64,000 nt of DNA, taken from contig SDOX01000128.1 of NCBI GenBank assembly GCA_004565275.1, forward strand, positions 248,839-312,838, given 5' to 3'. Below the pieces are notes generated by a model, which worked only from the letters and a program-made list of their open reading frames with translations, did not search any database and was not told where the DNA came from. The position numbers and the translations under genes are program-made. Source of the DNA: Nannochloropsis salina CCMP1776. Its lineage: Eukaryota; Sar; Eustigmatophyceae; Eustigmatales; Monodopsidaceae. Below, piece by piece: positions 45,711 through 55,557 of the stretch; position 1 is the stretch's first letter; each line of letters begins with the position of its first letter.

Positions 45711-48700
45711 TCATGAAAAGGTGTGGGCGTCCTCTGCCTCGACCTCAGCACTCTTTGTGCTGCTGCTGCTACTGTTCAAGAGAGTCGTAGTGGCTGACTC
45801 CGTAACGGGCGGAGAAGCACCGCCGTCTCCATCGCCCTGCTCATCTTCCACTTCGCATCGCTCAACGCCCTGACCGTCTGACGGCCGAGGAGCGTGAATT
45901 GCCCCAGGGGTGACTACCGAGGGAGGGGTCTGGACCCTCATCCCGTCCTCCTGCTTGCCTTCATGGCGCTTGAAGCAATCCACCGTCTCAATTTGCTGCG
46001 TCTCTTCTTCCTCATTTCTGGCCGTGGATAAGGCAGTGGCTTTGACTACAGGCACAGTTCCTCCTGATGTGCCCTGCTCCCCTGGCTCTGCCGCCTTATC
46101 CCCCTCACTCATTCGGACCAAGGCCTGCGCAAGCTCCTCCTGCAACCTGCTATTCTGCCCCTGCAGGTCCAAAAATTCCTTCTCGGCCGCCCACAACTGT
46201 GCCTCACGTTGCCGCAACAAAGCGTTCTTGCTTTTAAGACGAGCACGCAGATTCTGATTTGCGACCTGGAATTCCTTCAGGATGTGCATGTCGCCCAAGG
46301 TCACAACATGGTCATCGTTATCCCATCCGTTCCCTTCCTCTCCATCCCCTCTCCCAAGCCCGCCTTCCCTCGAAGCGCCTTCCACCTCGTCTCGTGAGCG
46401 CTTCCTCCGTCTTCGCGCTTCTCTCCCCGGAAGTTCCAAGACCACCGCCTTCTCATTTGCAATGCTACGACGCAGCTGAGCGTGCCCCTCCAGACACCGT
46501 CGCAGCAGGGTGGCTTGCTCCTCTAGTGCTCCCTCAAGATGATCTCGTTGTGACATGGAGGTCTTGTAAGGGAAGGAGTCTTCGAACCTTAGCTGGGCGA
46601 TGACCCGCGCCACCTCCCCCTTCTCCATGTCTTCGCGCTCCGCCTCCTCCGACATGTCGGGGAAAGGCCGTTGCGTAGAGGCATGTAACATTGGTGCCAT
46701 TCGCACATACTCGGCCCATTCTTCCAAAGACTTGGCCGGCGTAAACTCTCCAACGCTGCCCCACTGCAATCCTTTCATTTCCACAAGTTCTGCCCGCCAG
46801 GCGACGCCGCTCCCACCACCAGTATCGTTTCCCGAGGCTGCCTTGCTACCTGTCAGCCCGCTTCCCCGCGACATCTGCTTTTCCTCTTCTTCGATCAGCG
46901 CCTCCGCAGGTGCGATTTTTTTCCGAATGGACTCCACATAGCGCCCAGCGTTGCCTCGGAGGGTGTCCAAGGCCTCCAGTATCGACAAAATGCTCGTATC
47001 TTTGTCTGATTTCCCAACCCTCCGGCCGCCCTCTTTTGTCGGCGAGAAATTTGTCGGCGAGAAATTGTACACCTGTTCTCGCAGCACGTCCAAATCATGC
47101 AAGTACTCGTCCGCGGTTTGGTAGTGTCCTGCACGAATTCGATGAGCAATCCCCACTACGTCCAAAAGAGCGTCCTCATCCCTATCATTGCCCCCGGCCT
47201 TGCTCCCTCTGTTGGACTTGGATCGTACCGCACCATTCAAAAAGGGCCGCATGAATGGCAAGGCCAGGTAGTTGGTGGCTAGCCTAGCCCACGAGCGTTC
47301 TAATAGTACAGCCAGCTGTATTCTCGGCGGTGGATTCTTGCAGTAAATGCACTGGTTTGACTCCTCGTTTGAGACTTTTTGCTTCCCCGTCATGGTTACC
47401 GGGGCTATCAGTGGAGCCAAAGCGGGGGGAAGGTGGGAGGGACAGTAGGCGAGCGGACACGACCCACACTTCCACAGCCGACGTTCATCTCCCGTTGGTT
47501 CGCACTTATCCCTCTTCGTCTTACTCGTTTTGCTGCTGGAGGTCGACCCCTCGGGTGCTGTGCTTCGCTTCTCCGCCTCGGGGGCTAATGTTGCTTCCCC
47601 TTCGTTATGATCCGAAGCCCCACGCGTGTGGGTAGTAAGGCTTCCGTTACCCAAAGCAGCGACCTTCATCTCCCCTACGGGGGCCGTCCCCGCCATCGCT
47701 TGCTTCGCCTTTGCGTCCAGGTCTGCTTCCGAAATGCGGCAAACAGCGCATCGGTGGCGCGGGCAAAAGAAATGATCGCCCCATGTGGCGAAGCCTAGGC
47801 ACGGCTTGTGGTAGACCTTTCGACAAGCTGGAGCATCGCACTGAATAAGCATACCTGGCTCCGTACAAATGAAACACTCGAACTCAGAGTCGTCCGAGCT
47901 ACTGTTTCCTGCACCCACACCCAAACACTCCCGGCCCGCAAACCCTTCCCCAAAACTCCCGCCCCAAGCGCTCCATCGCGCTCTCTTCTCCGCGGCCGCC
48001 ATAATCGCTAACGCCTCCCGCCGTTTCTTCATGTCCGAAGCCGCTGCTGCGCTGTCGAAACCCCCCCATCGCCGTTCGAGCCCGCGCTGAGCTCCCCGAC
48101 CCTCGGAACCGAGACCCGTTGTGAGGCCGTTGGCGACGGGAGAGATCTGGGGAAGATGATCGTGTTGGGAGCGCTGCTGATGGGGCCACGGCATGTGAGA
48201 CTGGTGCCGCTGCATCCCGCTGTCTGCACTGCCAGCCGTCCCTGGCATCGGGGACCAAGCTTGGCGGAAGGGCAGTGGCGCTGGTGCCAAGATCATTGAC
48301 CCCCCATCGCTGCAAAGCCGGCACCGTGGAGGCGTGGCTTTGGCCTGACTTCCCTCCTTATCAGCCTCGACTCCACGAGCGGCCCCCGCTCTCTCCATCG
48401 AAGCGCACCTAGCATGGTATCCTGATCCGCAAGACCGACAGAGGAGAAAGCCAGGTTCCTGCCCGCGTGGAAAAGTGCAGCCAAGACAACTCTCTGGAAG
48501 TTCGTGTGTCCAGACTGCCCCTAGAGCGGATGCATGCGCCTCAATCCCGTTGGCACACGCTCCTCCGGTGACCGCAGCAACGGCAGCAGCTTGAGCCCGG
48601 GTGTGTGGTGGGGGCGCCCCACCAGCCGAGTGTGGGGGGGCGTGAGGCCAGGTAGGCGAGGTAACGGCCGGGAACTGCGGCTCATGTCTCTCATCCCAGA

Positions 48701-49034
48701 GGCGGATGGCCTCTTCCACTCCCGCCACAAATTTCAGGTTCTTCGTGACCTTGGAGTTTGTGTTAAAACTCCTGCGCAGCCCCTCGTCGAAGTTGACGAG
48801 TGAGGCAGGGTGAATCCATCCGATGTCGTTGGAGCCGAAAAACTTGACGCAGACCTGCGTAGCTTTCCGCTGGTAGGAGGAGTAACGGCGCTGCTCCTCC
48901 TTGGAGGCTGCTCGGGCTGGCCAGTAGGGGTGGTGCCCCAGCTTGGCCCAGAAGCCCGGGGACCGTAGAAGCGTCTCTACCTCCGGGTCTATGCTCTCTG
49001 TGGCCGCCACGCTGCCGCCACCGCTGGAGGCCAT
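45711..49034 (-). CDS. PWWP and PHD-finger chromatin reader
   Basis: 1107 residues, one exon, ATG at 49034. PWWP domain at about 25-125 (GFWAKLGHHPYWPARA, VKFFGSNDIGWIHPASLVNF, KFVAGVEEA). A first PHD-like Cys/His cluster at about 180-245 (CLGC...CRSCGSGYHARC...CRLC). A second PHD at about 384-435 (FECFICTEPGMLIQCD, KVYHKPCLGF, FFCPRHRCAVC). More Cys pairs follow at about 515-570 (CGSCPLAYC, CIYC). Residues about 580-656 (ARLATNYLALPFMRPF, GHYQTADEYLHDLDVL, YNF) look like a worn bromodomain. A coiled coil lies at about 915-973. There is no SET domain, so it is a reader or scaffold of methylated histone tails rather than an NSD methyltransferase. A short in-frame duplication (NFSPTNFSPT) lies near 47040-47066. 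Confidence 0.82.
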   Translation of the reverse strand: MASSGGGSVAATESIDPEVETLLRSPGFWAKLGHHPYWPARAASKEEQRRYSSYQRKATQVCVKFFGSNDIGWIHPASLVNFDEGLRRSFNTNSKVTKNLKFVAGVEEAIRLWDERHEPQFPAVTSPTWPHAPPHSAGGAPPPHTRAQAAAVAAVTGGACANGIEAHASALGAVWTHELPESCLGCTFPRGQEPGFLLCRSCGSGYHARCASMERAGAARGVEADKEGSQAKATPPRCRLCSDGGSMILAPAPLPFRQAWSPMPGTAGSADSGMQRHQSHMPWPHQQRSQHDHLPQISPVANGLTTGLGSEGRGAQRGLERRWGGFDSAAAASDMKKRREALAIMAAAEKRARWSAWGGSFGEGFAGRECLGVGAGNSSSDDSEFECFICTEPGMLIQCDAPACRKVYHKPCLGFATWGDHFFCPRHRCAVCRISEADLDAKAKQAMAGTAPVGEMKVAALGNGSLTTHTRGASDHNEGEATLAPEAEKRSTAPEGSTSSSKTSKTKRDKCEPTGDERRLWKCGSCPLAYCPSHLPPALAPLIAPVTMTGKQKVSNEESNQCIYCKNPPPRIQLAVLLERSWARLATNYLALPFMRPFLNGAVRSKSNRGSKAGGNDRDEDALLDVVGIAHRIRAGHYQTADEYLHDLDVLREQVYNFSPTNFSPTKEGGRRVGKSDKDTSILSILEALDTLRGNAGRYVESIRKKIAPAEALIEEEEKQMSRGSGLTGSKAASGNDTGGGSGVAWRAELVEMKGLQWGSVGEFTPAKSLEEWAEYVRMAPMLHASTQRPFPDMSEEAEREDMEKGEVARVIAQLRFEDSFPYKTSMSQRDHLEGALEEQATLLRRCLEGHAQLRRSIANEKAVVLELPGREARRRRKRSRDEVEGASREGGLGRGDGEEGNGWDNDDHVVTLGDMHILKEFQVANQNLRARLKSKNALLRQREAQLWAAEKEFLDLQGQNSRLQEELAQALVRMSEGDKAAEPGEQGTSGGTVPVVKATALSTARNEEEETQQIETVDCFKRHEGKQEDGMRVQTPPSVVTPGAIHAPRPSDGQGVERCEVEDEQGDGDGGASPPVTESATTTLLNSSSSSTKSAEVEAEDAHTFS

Positions 49035-50609
49035 TCTCTCTGCCTGCTGATCTTTCAGATCCTATGCTGTGCCGCGCAACCCCTAATCGCCTAGAGTCCG
49101 CCTCTCGCCGCGCTGATCATCCACTTGCCTGTCCAATGTACAAAAGTTGTGGCCTAAATGAGAGGAAGTGCTCGAGATGCAAACGAGTTGGTCAAATATA
49201 CAGTGTAAAGCGATTGACCTCCAAGCATTGGCGGGAGGCAAAACACAGCCCTCGGAAGGTTGAGTCAGCCACATGCACAGGCAAAGTGCACCACGCTTCA
49301 CGAGACTTCGCCCTCAAATACCGCCAATTCTTCGGGCGCCTACTGAATAACATTGAATCATACAATTTCAAAGCAGTTCTGACGAGTTTTATAGCCACAC
49401 AAGAGGCGTTAATGAAGACGTCTGGATTTTGCTGTGCCGGCGTTTTCACTCTTTGGAAGCGACGGGGGGGTCTGTCTCTAAAATACGAGAAATTTGCTGC
49501 CAACCTCCCTTTTTCGCGAGCGTTATTCTTGTAGGTCGCGTGGATGAGCTCAAGCGTGGATATCAGACGAGCTTCAAAGCTCCACCTTGTCTCCTCCAAC
49601 ATCTTCACACCACACACGATCACAACCTCGCATTTCCCATGCTCCACATGACCCATACCCCCCATTGTCGCATTGAATATCATCAAAAGGCGCCAGCAAG
49701 AGGCGCACACGTAGAACTCGTGAGGAGCTACCCCTCCCTTCACCGCTCTATCTCCCACGGCGTCCTCTCTACGCTGACAGAAGAGAGGATCAAGGAGTGT
49801 GACAAGTCTGCGGTAAAGCTCCAGATGATCACTCCCGTGCAAAGGGTCACACTCTACGTTGTGACGGAGTTTACTGAGAGCTTGCAGAGGCCCCGTCCCG
49901 GTAGCGGGGTCCCATCGCACTGCTATTCGGGCGCTTTCTCTTCACCTCCACCCCGCCACCCCACCTCCTGCCTTCCCTTCCGCCTCCATGGCTGGCTTCT
50001 CCAAGTAGCACTCCCGACCTAGACTTTCATTCGTATTCGCGCGAACCCTGTGCAACGGGAGGATGGTAAAGAGAACGAAGATGAATGATGTGGGAGCGCT
50101 GTGAAGGCAGTAGATGGAGTTTGCCGTAGCGAGGCCTTCAGTAGCCAGCGGTTCCTCGCTGTTGGCCTCCCTCTACTTGAGCCTAACGGCAAGTGGGAAA
50201 GGTACCATGCAACATCTTTCCTGCGAGCCAAAGTTCATACCCTTGCGTCAACACGATACAAAGAGACACAGTCCATACGTGTATACCAGAAAATGTTTTC
50301 ATGGTGTCGGTTACGAACGCTCATGCTAACTCATCAATGCGTACCTCTCCACTTTCTTCAAGGCCGCCGTGTGGATGTTCTGCATTGTGTCTTACTAATC
50401 AAAGCAATTTATCACTTTTAAAAGACATATACTCTTTAAATCGATAGCCGACTCTGCTATATGGTAGAGCGGAGCTGGGGGAGGGTCGTGCCATCTTGAG
50501 GTAAGTCGCCGTCTCCTACTCAAGGGGCCAAAGCGGGCCGTCCCGCTTGACGTCGACATAGTCCTTGGCATTCTGATAAAATAATCCATATATCACGACA
50601 AAAGTACGC
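49035..50609. other. Divergent intergenic region, unresolved open frames
   Basis: 1.57 kb between two divergent starts. A minus-strand frame (49192-49920, 242 codons, no early ATG) and an overlapping plus-strand frame (49429-50022, 197 codons) are open but unrecognised. One may be an exon of an unknown gene; the minus one has the better amino-acid balance. The 50020-50600 part holds nothing recognisable and should include the RecD2 promoter. Confidence 0.4.
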
Positions 50610-53600
50610 ATGGGACAAGGTTGCCGAGGTTTTACACCCACTGGTAGTTGTTCCAGTACCTTGTGGGCACCAGCGCTGCTACTCTTGGCGGTCCAGATGA
50701 CCGCGACGCGCGGGTGGGTCCTAGGCGCGCGAGTCCGGCCCTTGTCTTCCTTCCTCTCAGTTCGGGCAAATAAGGCTTCCTTGCTTCGCGGAATTCATAA
50801 AAAGGCGCCCAGTCCATGGATACAGGTGGCATCGCGATGGAATGGGATTGGCAGTGACGAAACGCAAGCTTGGGAAGGGATTATAATTTCCCCCCTGGTG
50901 GTGCCTCCCCCCATCCCCTCGCCGCCTCCTGCGACATCGACAACGCCCTTGACAGACGACATCTTATTCCATCCGCCCACAGTCATTGCACGCGGAGGAA
51001 GCAGCGGGGAAGGAGGGCAGTCTTCTCGGAGCCTCCCCCCATCCCGACTTGGAGACGGCGTATTGGAGAGAGGGCGGGTGCAGGGGGCGCCTCGGTTGAC
51101 CCCATTGTTGCGGGATGGACAGCCCCCTGCCGCGCCTCCTGCTTCCTTACACCAGAAGATATATTCCAGCCAGTCAGCAGAGGTCGACGCCTCGAGCGTG
51201 TGGCTCCCGACCGCCGCACGGTCCCTGCCTCCACGAAACACAAACGACAGCAGAAGCGGCGGCGGTGCTAGGAGACCCTCACCGCGCCTTTCCACGGTTG
51301 CAGACTCAGCACTCTATCCCTCTGACGAAGGCACAGCCCCCAGCTTACAGGCATCGAAGGCTCCGGTACCAATGTCGCTTCAGGGACGTGAGAGGCCCGC
51401 CACCCGACCGGAAGCAGCCAGGAGGGACGTTGCCCGGGCGGGCGACTCGTCGAATGCACGTAGGCTTCTGCGTTTTGCCGATGAGACAGAAGCCATGGTG
51501 CCCGTTCCCTATGCCACGATTGCTGCGGCCGCGCCAGTGAGCGTGCAAGGGGTGGTGAAACGTATCACCTTCGCAAGCACCGAGACGGGCTTCGGGGTGC
51601 TCAAGGTTGAGAGAGAGGGCTCTCAGGAGCTGGTCACGGTGGTGGGCAAGTTTGGGCCGATCAGTGTGGGCATGGGGCTGTTGGTCCGCGGGGAGTGGCG
51701 ACAAGATGCTCGCTGGGGCAGACAGCTTGCAGTCCACGAGTACAAGGAGACTGCCCCCGCCACCCAGGAAGGAATTGAGAACTACCTTGCCAGCGGGCTG
51801 GTGAAGGGAATTGGGCCAGTGGCGGCCCGGCAAATCGTCCAGCACTTTGGCGCGGACACTCTCCAGGTTCTGAACGAGGCACCAGAGCGGCTGATCGAGG
51901 TGGAGGGGATCGGGAAGAAGCGGGTGCAGATGTTCGTCAAGGCCTGGCGCGACCAGCGGGAGGTGACGGAGGTCATGCTCTTTCTCCAGTCGCACAACGT
52001 GAGCACCACCCTGGCCACCAAGATCTACAAGAAGTTCGGCAAGGACTCGGTAGGGGTCCTGCAGCGGAACCCCTACCAGCTGGCAGACGAGATGGAGGGC
52101 GTGGGCTTCCGGACCGTGGACAAGATCGCCGCCCAGCTCCCCGGCTATGACCCCTCCTCGAGCAGGCGGCACCGCTCGGGCCTGCTGTTCCTGCTCAACG
52201 AGCAAGCCAATGAGGGGCACTGCTACGGCACACGCCTGGACTTGCTTCAAGCGGGTAGCCGCCTGCTGGGGGCCTCTACTGAGGTTCTTAACAAAGTCGT
52301 CAACGAGATGATAGGTGCCAGGGACTTGATTGCGCACAATTACGAGGAACGTGTTCTCCCTTTCAGTGCTCTGGGTCGGTCAAAGGAGCTCGGACGCCAG
52401 GGAGAGGCTTTATTCCTTCCATTTTTCGACAGATGTGAGGCCTTCACAGCACGCCGCATCCAGGAGCTAATGACCTCCTCCCCTGTCTCCCCAGTGGTGG
52501 CAGCCCTTGCAGAAAACGAAAAAAAGGCCGCGCGGGCGATAGAGCGCGTGCAGGAGTGGAGTGGCGTTGTCTTCGACGAGGCCCAGTATGCAGGACTCAT
52601 GACAGCCGCCCGTGGACGCTTGACGGTGCTGACAGGCGGGCCTGGCACAGGCAAGACCACCATGGCTCTGGCCATCATCCGCCTCTTCGAACATGAGGGG
52701 GCGGCGGTAGCTTTGGCAGCTCCTACCGGGCGAGCGGCTCAGCGTCTTGCAGACGGGACAGGACTGGAGGCCAAGACGATCCATCGCCTGCTCGAGTATT
52801 CGTCGGAGACGAAGGAGTTCGCGCGGGGCCCCGCCAACCGACTGGACTGTGATGTTCTGGTGGTGGACGAGGCATCCATGGTGGACATTGTGCTTATGCA
52901 CCACTTGCTGGCCGCCCTGCCTGCCTCGGCTTCAGTGGTTCTGGTGGGAGACGTGGACCAGCTTCCGCCTGTGGGCCCAGGCAATGTCCTGCGTGACATC
53001 ATCGACTCGCGGCAGGTAGCGGTGGTGCGGCTCTCCAACATTTTCCGCCAAGCCGCGCAGAGCGCCATCGTCATGAACGCCCACCGAATCAACCGTGGAG
53101 AAATGCCCGACTTTGGAAGTGCGGGTATGAAAAGAGGAAAAAAGGAAGCAAGTCGCGGAAAGCAACACGTAGGAAAAGACGTCGGCGCTCCTGCTTCGTC
53201 CCCTCTTGTAAGTCCTAACGACTTCTTTCTGATTGAGGAAGAAGATCCGACTAAATTGGTGGCGCTGATCACGGAACTGTGTGTTAAACGCTTGCCCAAG
53301 CACTACAAGGTAGACCCTATTAAAGACATTCAAGTCCTTTGCCCTATGAAAAAGGGAGAGGTCGGTACGTTGCACCTCAACACCGTATTGCAACAAGCGC
53401 TGAACCCGCGCAGTGCGACAGAATGCGTTCGTTACGGTGGCAAAGAATTTCGCGTGGGAGACAAAGTCATGCAGGTCAAGAATAATTACGAGAAGAACGT
53501 TTTTAATGGTGGAGTGGGCACGGTCGTTGAGGCGCGACCTGGGGAAAAGAGTTTGGCCGTGGCGTTTGATGGAAGTGATCCAGCCACCCCACTAGTCACT

Positions 53601-53885
53601 TATGACGCCACGGAGCTTGATCAGATTATGTTGGCGTATGCGGCCACAGTCCATAAAGCTCAAGGGAGCGAATACTGTGTCGTGGTAGCCCCGCTTTTGC
53701 ATCGACAGCATTATATTATGCTGCAGCGAAATTTGCTCTACACATGCGTGACGAGGGCGAAAGAGGTGCTGGTATTGGTAGGCTCGAGGGCGGCAGTAGC
53801 GAAGGCAGTGAGTAATGACATGCCTTCTTCTCGCAATTCGTTGCTACATCAACGTCTAGTTGATCTTGGTGATAATTATGTATGA
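50610..53885 (+). CDS. RecD2-type SF1B DNA helicase with organelle-type leader
   Basis: 1091 residues, one exon, ATG at 50610. From about 310 to the end it is bacterial RecD2: an OB-like start (VVKRITFASTETGFGVLKVE), tandem helix-hairpin-helix motifs at about 394-443 (VKGIGPVAARQIV, IEVEGIGKKRV), Walker A GGPGTGKTT (676-684), PTGRAAQRL, VVDEASMVD (751-759), GDVDQLPPVGPGNVLRD, FRQA, and the late SH3/motif V-VI part (VMQVKNNYEKNVFNGGVG, ATVHKAQGSEY, TRAKEVL). It is a 5'-3' helicase without RecBC. Residues about 20-35 (LWAPALLLLAVQM) are hydrophobic, then an Arg/Ser-rich stretch: a bipartite plastid-type leader. Residues about 70-290 are Pro/Ser/Arg-rich and disordered. The gene is GC-rich. Bacterial or plastid ancestry is likely. 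Confidence 0.92.
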   Translation: MGQGCRGFTPTGSCSSTLWAPALLLLAVQMTATRGWVLGARVRPLSSFLSVRANKASLLRGIHKKAPSPWIQVASRWNGIGSDETQAWEGIIISPLVVPPPIPSPPPATSTTPLTDDILFHPPTVIARGGSSGEGGQSSRSLPPSRLGDGVLERGRVQGAPRLTPLLRDGQPPAAPPASLHQKIYSSQSAEVDASSVWLPTAARSLPPRNTNDSRSGGGARRPSPRLSTVADSALYPSDEGTAPSLQASKAPVPMSLQGRERPATRPEAARRDVARAGDSSNARRLLRFADETEAMVPVPYATIAAAAPVSVQGVVKRITFASTETGFGVLKVEREGSQELVTVVGKFGPISVGMGLLVRGEWRQDARWGRQLAVHEYKETAPATQEGIENYLASGLVKGIGPVAARQIVQHFGADTLQVLNEAPERLIEVEGIGKKRVQMFVKAWRDQREVTEVMLFLQSHNVSTTLATKIYKKFGKDSVGVLQRNPYQLADEMEGVGFRTVDKIAAQLPGYDPSSSRRHRSGLLFLLNEQANEGHCYGTRLDLLQAGSRLLGASTEVLNKVVNEMIGARDLIAHNYEERVLPFSALGRSKELGRQGEALFLPFFDRCEAFTARRIQELMTSSPVSPVVAALAENEKKAARAIERVQEWSGVVFDEAQYAGLMTAARGRLTVLTGGPGTGKTTMALAIIRLFEHEGAAVALAAPTGRAAQRLADGTGLEAKTIHRLLEYSSETKEFARGPANRLDCDVLVVDEASMVDIVLMHHLLAALPASASVVLVGDVDQLPPVGPGNVLRDIIDSRQVAVVRLSNIFRQAAQSAIVMNAHRINRGEMPDFGSAGMKRGKKEASRGKQHVGKDVGAPASSPLVSPNDFFLIEEEDPTKLVALITELCVKRLPKHYKVDPIKDIQVLCPMKKGEVGTLHLNTVLQQALNPRSATECVRYGGKEFRVGDKVMQVKNNYEKNVFNGGVGTVVEARPGEKSLAVAFDGSDPATPLVTYDATELDQIMLAYAATVHKAQGSEYCVVVAPLLHRQHYIMLQRNLLYTCVTRAKEVLVLVGSRAAVAKAVSNDMPSSRNSLLHQRLVDLGDNYV

Positions 53886-54534
53886 TTTCTATATACCTGT
53901 CGACAAAAGGTAAAAATCATTTTCACATACCATCTCACAGTGAGACACCTCTATGTAAACTGCAAGATAGAAACTTCAAGTAAGGTCATAAAAGATCCAT
54001 AAGATCACTGTAAACTGAGAAACATTAATACATTAATGCAGTGTGACAAAAGAAATTACGAACGCAATCCATATCAACTCGATATTACGTTCATTTCCAG
54101 CGAACTGGCTGGGAGCTGCGCGATGAGTAGGTATAAATAGTAATTGCTGGGTTTCTAATTTTACGCACGTCTGATCCCCTAACACCTATACACGTTGCAA
54201 TCGTATCGATGCGGCTATTTCTAATTGAGGAAAAATTGTAGGGGACGAGGAGCCGTGGCGGGCGAAGACTCGTGTGTTTCAGACTGGCATGCACCAGGGT
54301 AGCTCACCCTCGACACCCACGCACCAGAGTTTGACCTGAAGTCGGGTCTTCAAATTCTAGCATTTCTTGACTGTAGAATGAAATGCATCTTATCCCCAGT
54401 TACCACCTGTGTCGTAATTAACGACCTATGGAACAAAGGCAGAAAAAAGCACATTGCTGTCACCGAATCGGTCACCTCTCAACATCATCGTTTCCCTACC
54501 CCCTCCGGTCCTTCATCGAGTACAAGACTTTCGA
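53886..54534. other. Convergent 3' intergenic region
   Basis: Between the stops of RecD2 and the desaturase, AT-rich at 53890-54060. No gene recognised. Confidence 0.5.
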
Positions 54535-55557
54535 TCAGTTGTACTTGGGGTGCGCGCTTTGTTCCCATCCCGGCGGCTGTGCGGTTCCTTGGACAACTCC
54601 TCGTCCTCGAAAATCTTTGATGCTCTTCCCGTTCGCCTCGTCCTTCGCCCGTGACTCCCTGAGCTTGGCCCAGGCCCCTGTCGCCCGCTTTCGATTCGAG
54701 ACCATACCGATGGCAGCAAAGAAGTCAATGAAAGCCTTCGTAGGGTTGAATTGTCGGGAGATCCCGAACTCGGATGCCGCATAGTCGTAGGGATACCGGT
54801 GATGCCAATTATGCCATCCCTCCCCGATGGCCACCACAGATACTAGCGGGTTCTCGGCGGGCCAGATGGTGGGGTCGTAGGGGTGATCGCCGTATAAATG
54901 GGCGGCGGAGTTCACCATCCAGGTGAAATGCAGGACCAGACAGTAGCGGAGGCCTCCTGCAACCCAAAATGCGTTCCAAAAGGCCTCACCCCAGAAATAT
55001 CTGGCGACAAGCGCCGGCATGACGAAGCACATGAATTGCGCGAACCACGGGTCCCAGTCACGCTGGAAACGGACCACCGGATCCGCAGCAAGGTCAGAGA
55101 AATCCAACTGTTTGCCGCCTTCCACTACCTTCGGGTGTTTCTTCACGATAAGCCACCCCATATGCGCGAAGAAGAAGCCACGGGTGGCATTGTGAGGATC
55201 CGCATCTGTCTCCGAGTACTTGTGGTGAACGCGATGATCCCGGGACCAGTGGTAGATGCTGCCTTGATTCGCAATCGAATTGAAGAGCATGAGGAGGATG
55301 CGGTACGGCAAGGTGGCAGTGTAGGAGCGATGCGCCCACAGACGATGGACGCCGGCCGTGATGCCCAACCCGGTGATGGGCCACAGGATGAAGGCCTCCA
55401 GAAGGGTCTGCCACTTGCATGAAGGGATTGAAACCAGCCCCATGTAGGCGGCAAGGTGTGCGAGGACTAGGTAGATGATCATGGGCCAATTCAGGTTGCC
55501 CTCTTTGTAGTGGTAGACAAGCGCCGACACGGCATCGCGTGCCAACTGGAAGACCAT
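54535..55557 (-). CDS. Delta-9 acyl-CoA (stearoyl-CoA type) desaturase
   Basis: Puts a cis double bond at C9 of saturated acyl-CoA in the ER. 340 residues, ATG at 55557. The three His boxes have the exact SCD form: HRLWAH (71-76), HRVHH (108-112, within DHRVHHKYSETDADPH) and HNWHH (249-253, within GEGWHNWHHRYP). An extra ligand is likely at NSAAHLYGDHPY (216-227). Four membrane segments surround them (about 27-45, 52-70, 175-190, 194-215). No fused cytochrome b5 domain follows, unlike fungal Ole1, so a separate b5 is needed. The C-terminus is a charged tail. Central to palmitoleate and oleate supply for oil in algae. Confidence 0.95.
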   Translation of the reverse strand: MVFQLARDAVSALVYHYKEGNLNWPMIIYLVLAHLAAYMGLVSIPSCKWQTLLEAFILWPITGLGITAGVHRLWAHRSYTATLPYRILLMLFNSIANQGSIYHWSRDHRVHHKYSETDADPHNATRGFFFAHMGWLIVKKHPKVVEGGKQLDFSDLAADPVVRFQRDWDPWFAQFMCFVMPALVARYFWGEAFWNAFWVAGGLRYCLVLHFTWMVNSAAHLYGDHPYDPTIWPAENPLVSVVAIGEGWHNWHHRYPYDYAASEFGISRQFNPTKAFIDFFAAIGMVSNRKRATGAWAKLRESRAKDEANGKSIKDFRGRGVVQGTAQPPGWEQSAHPKYN

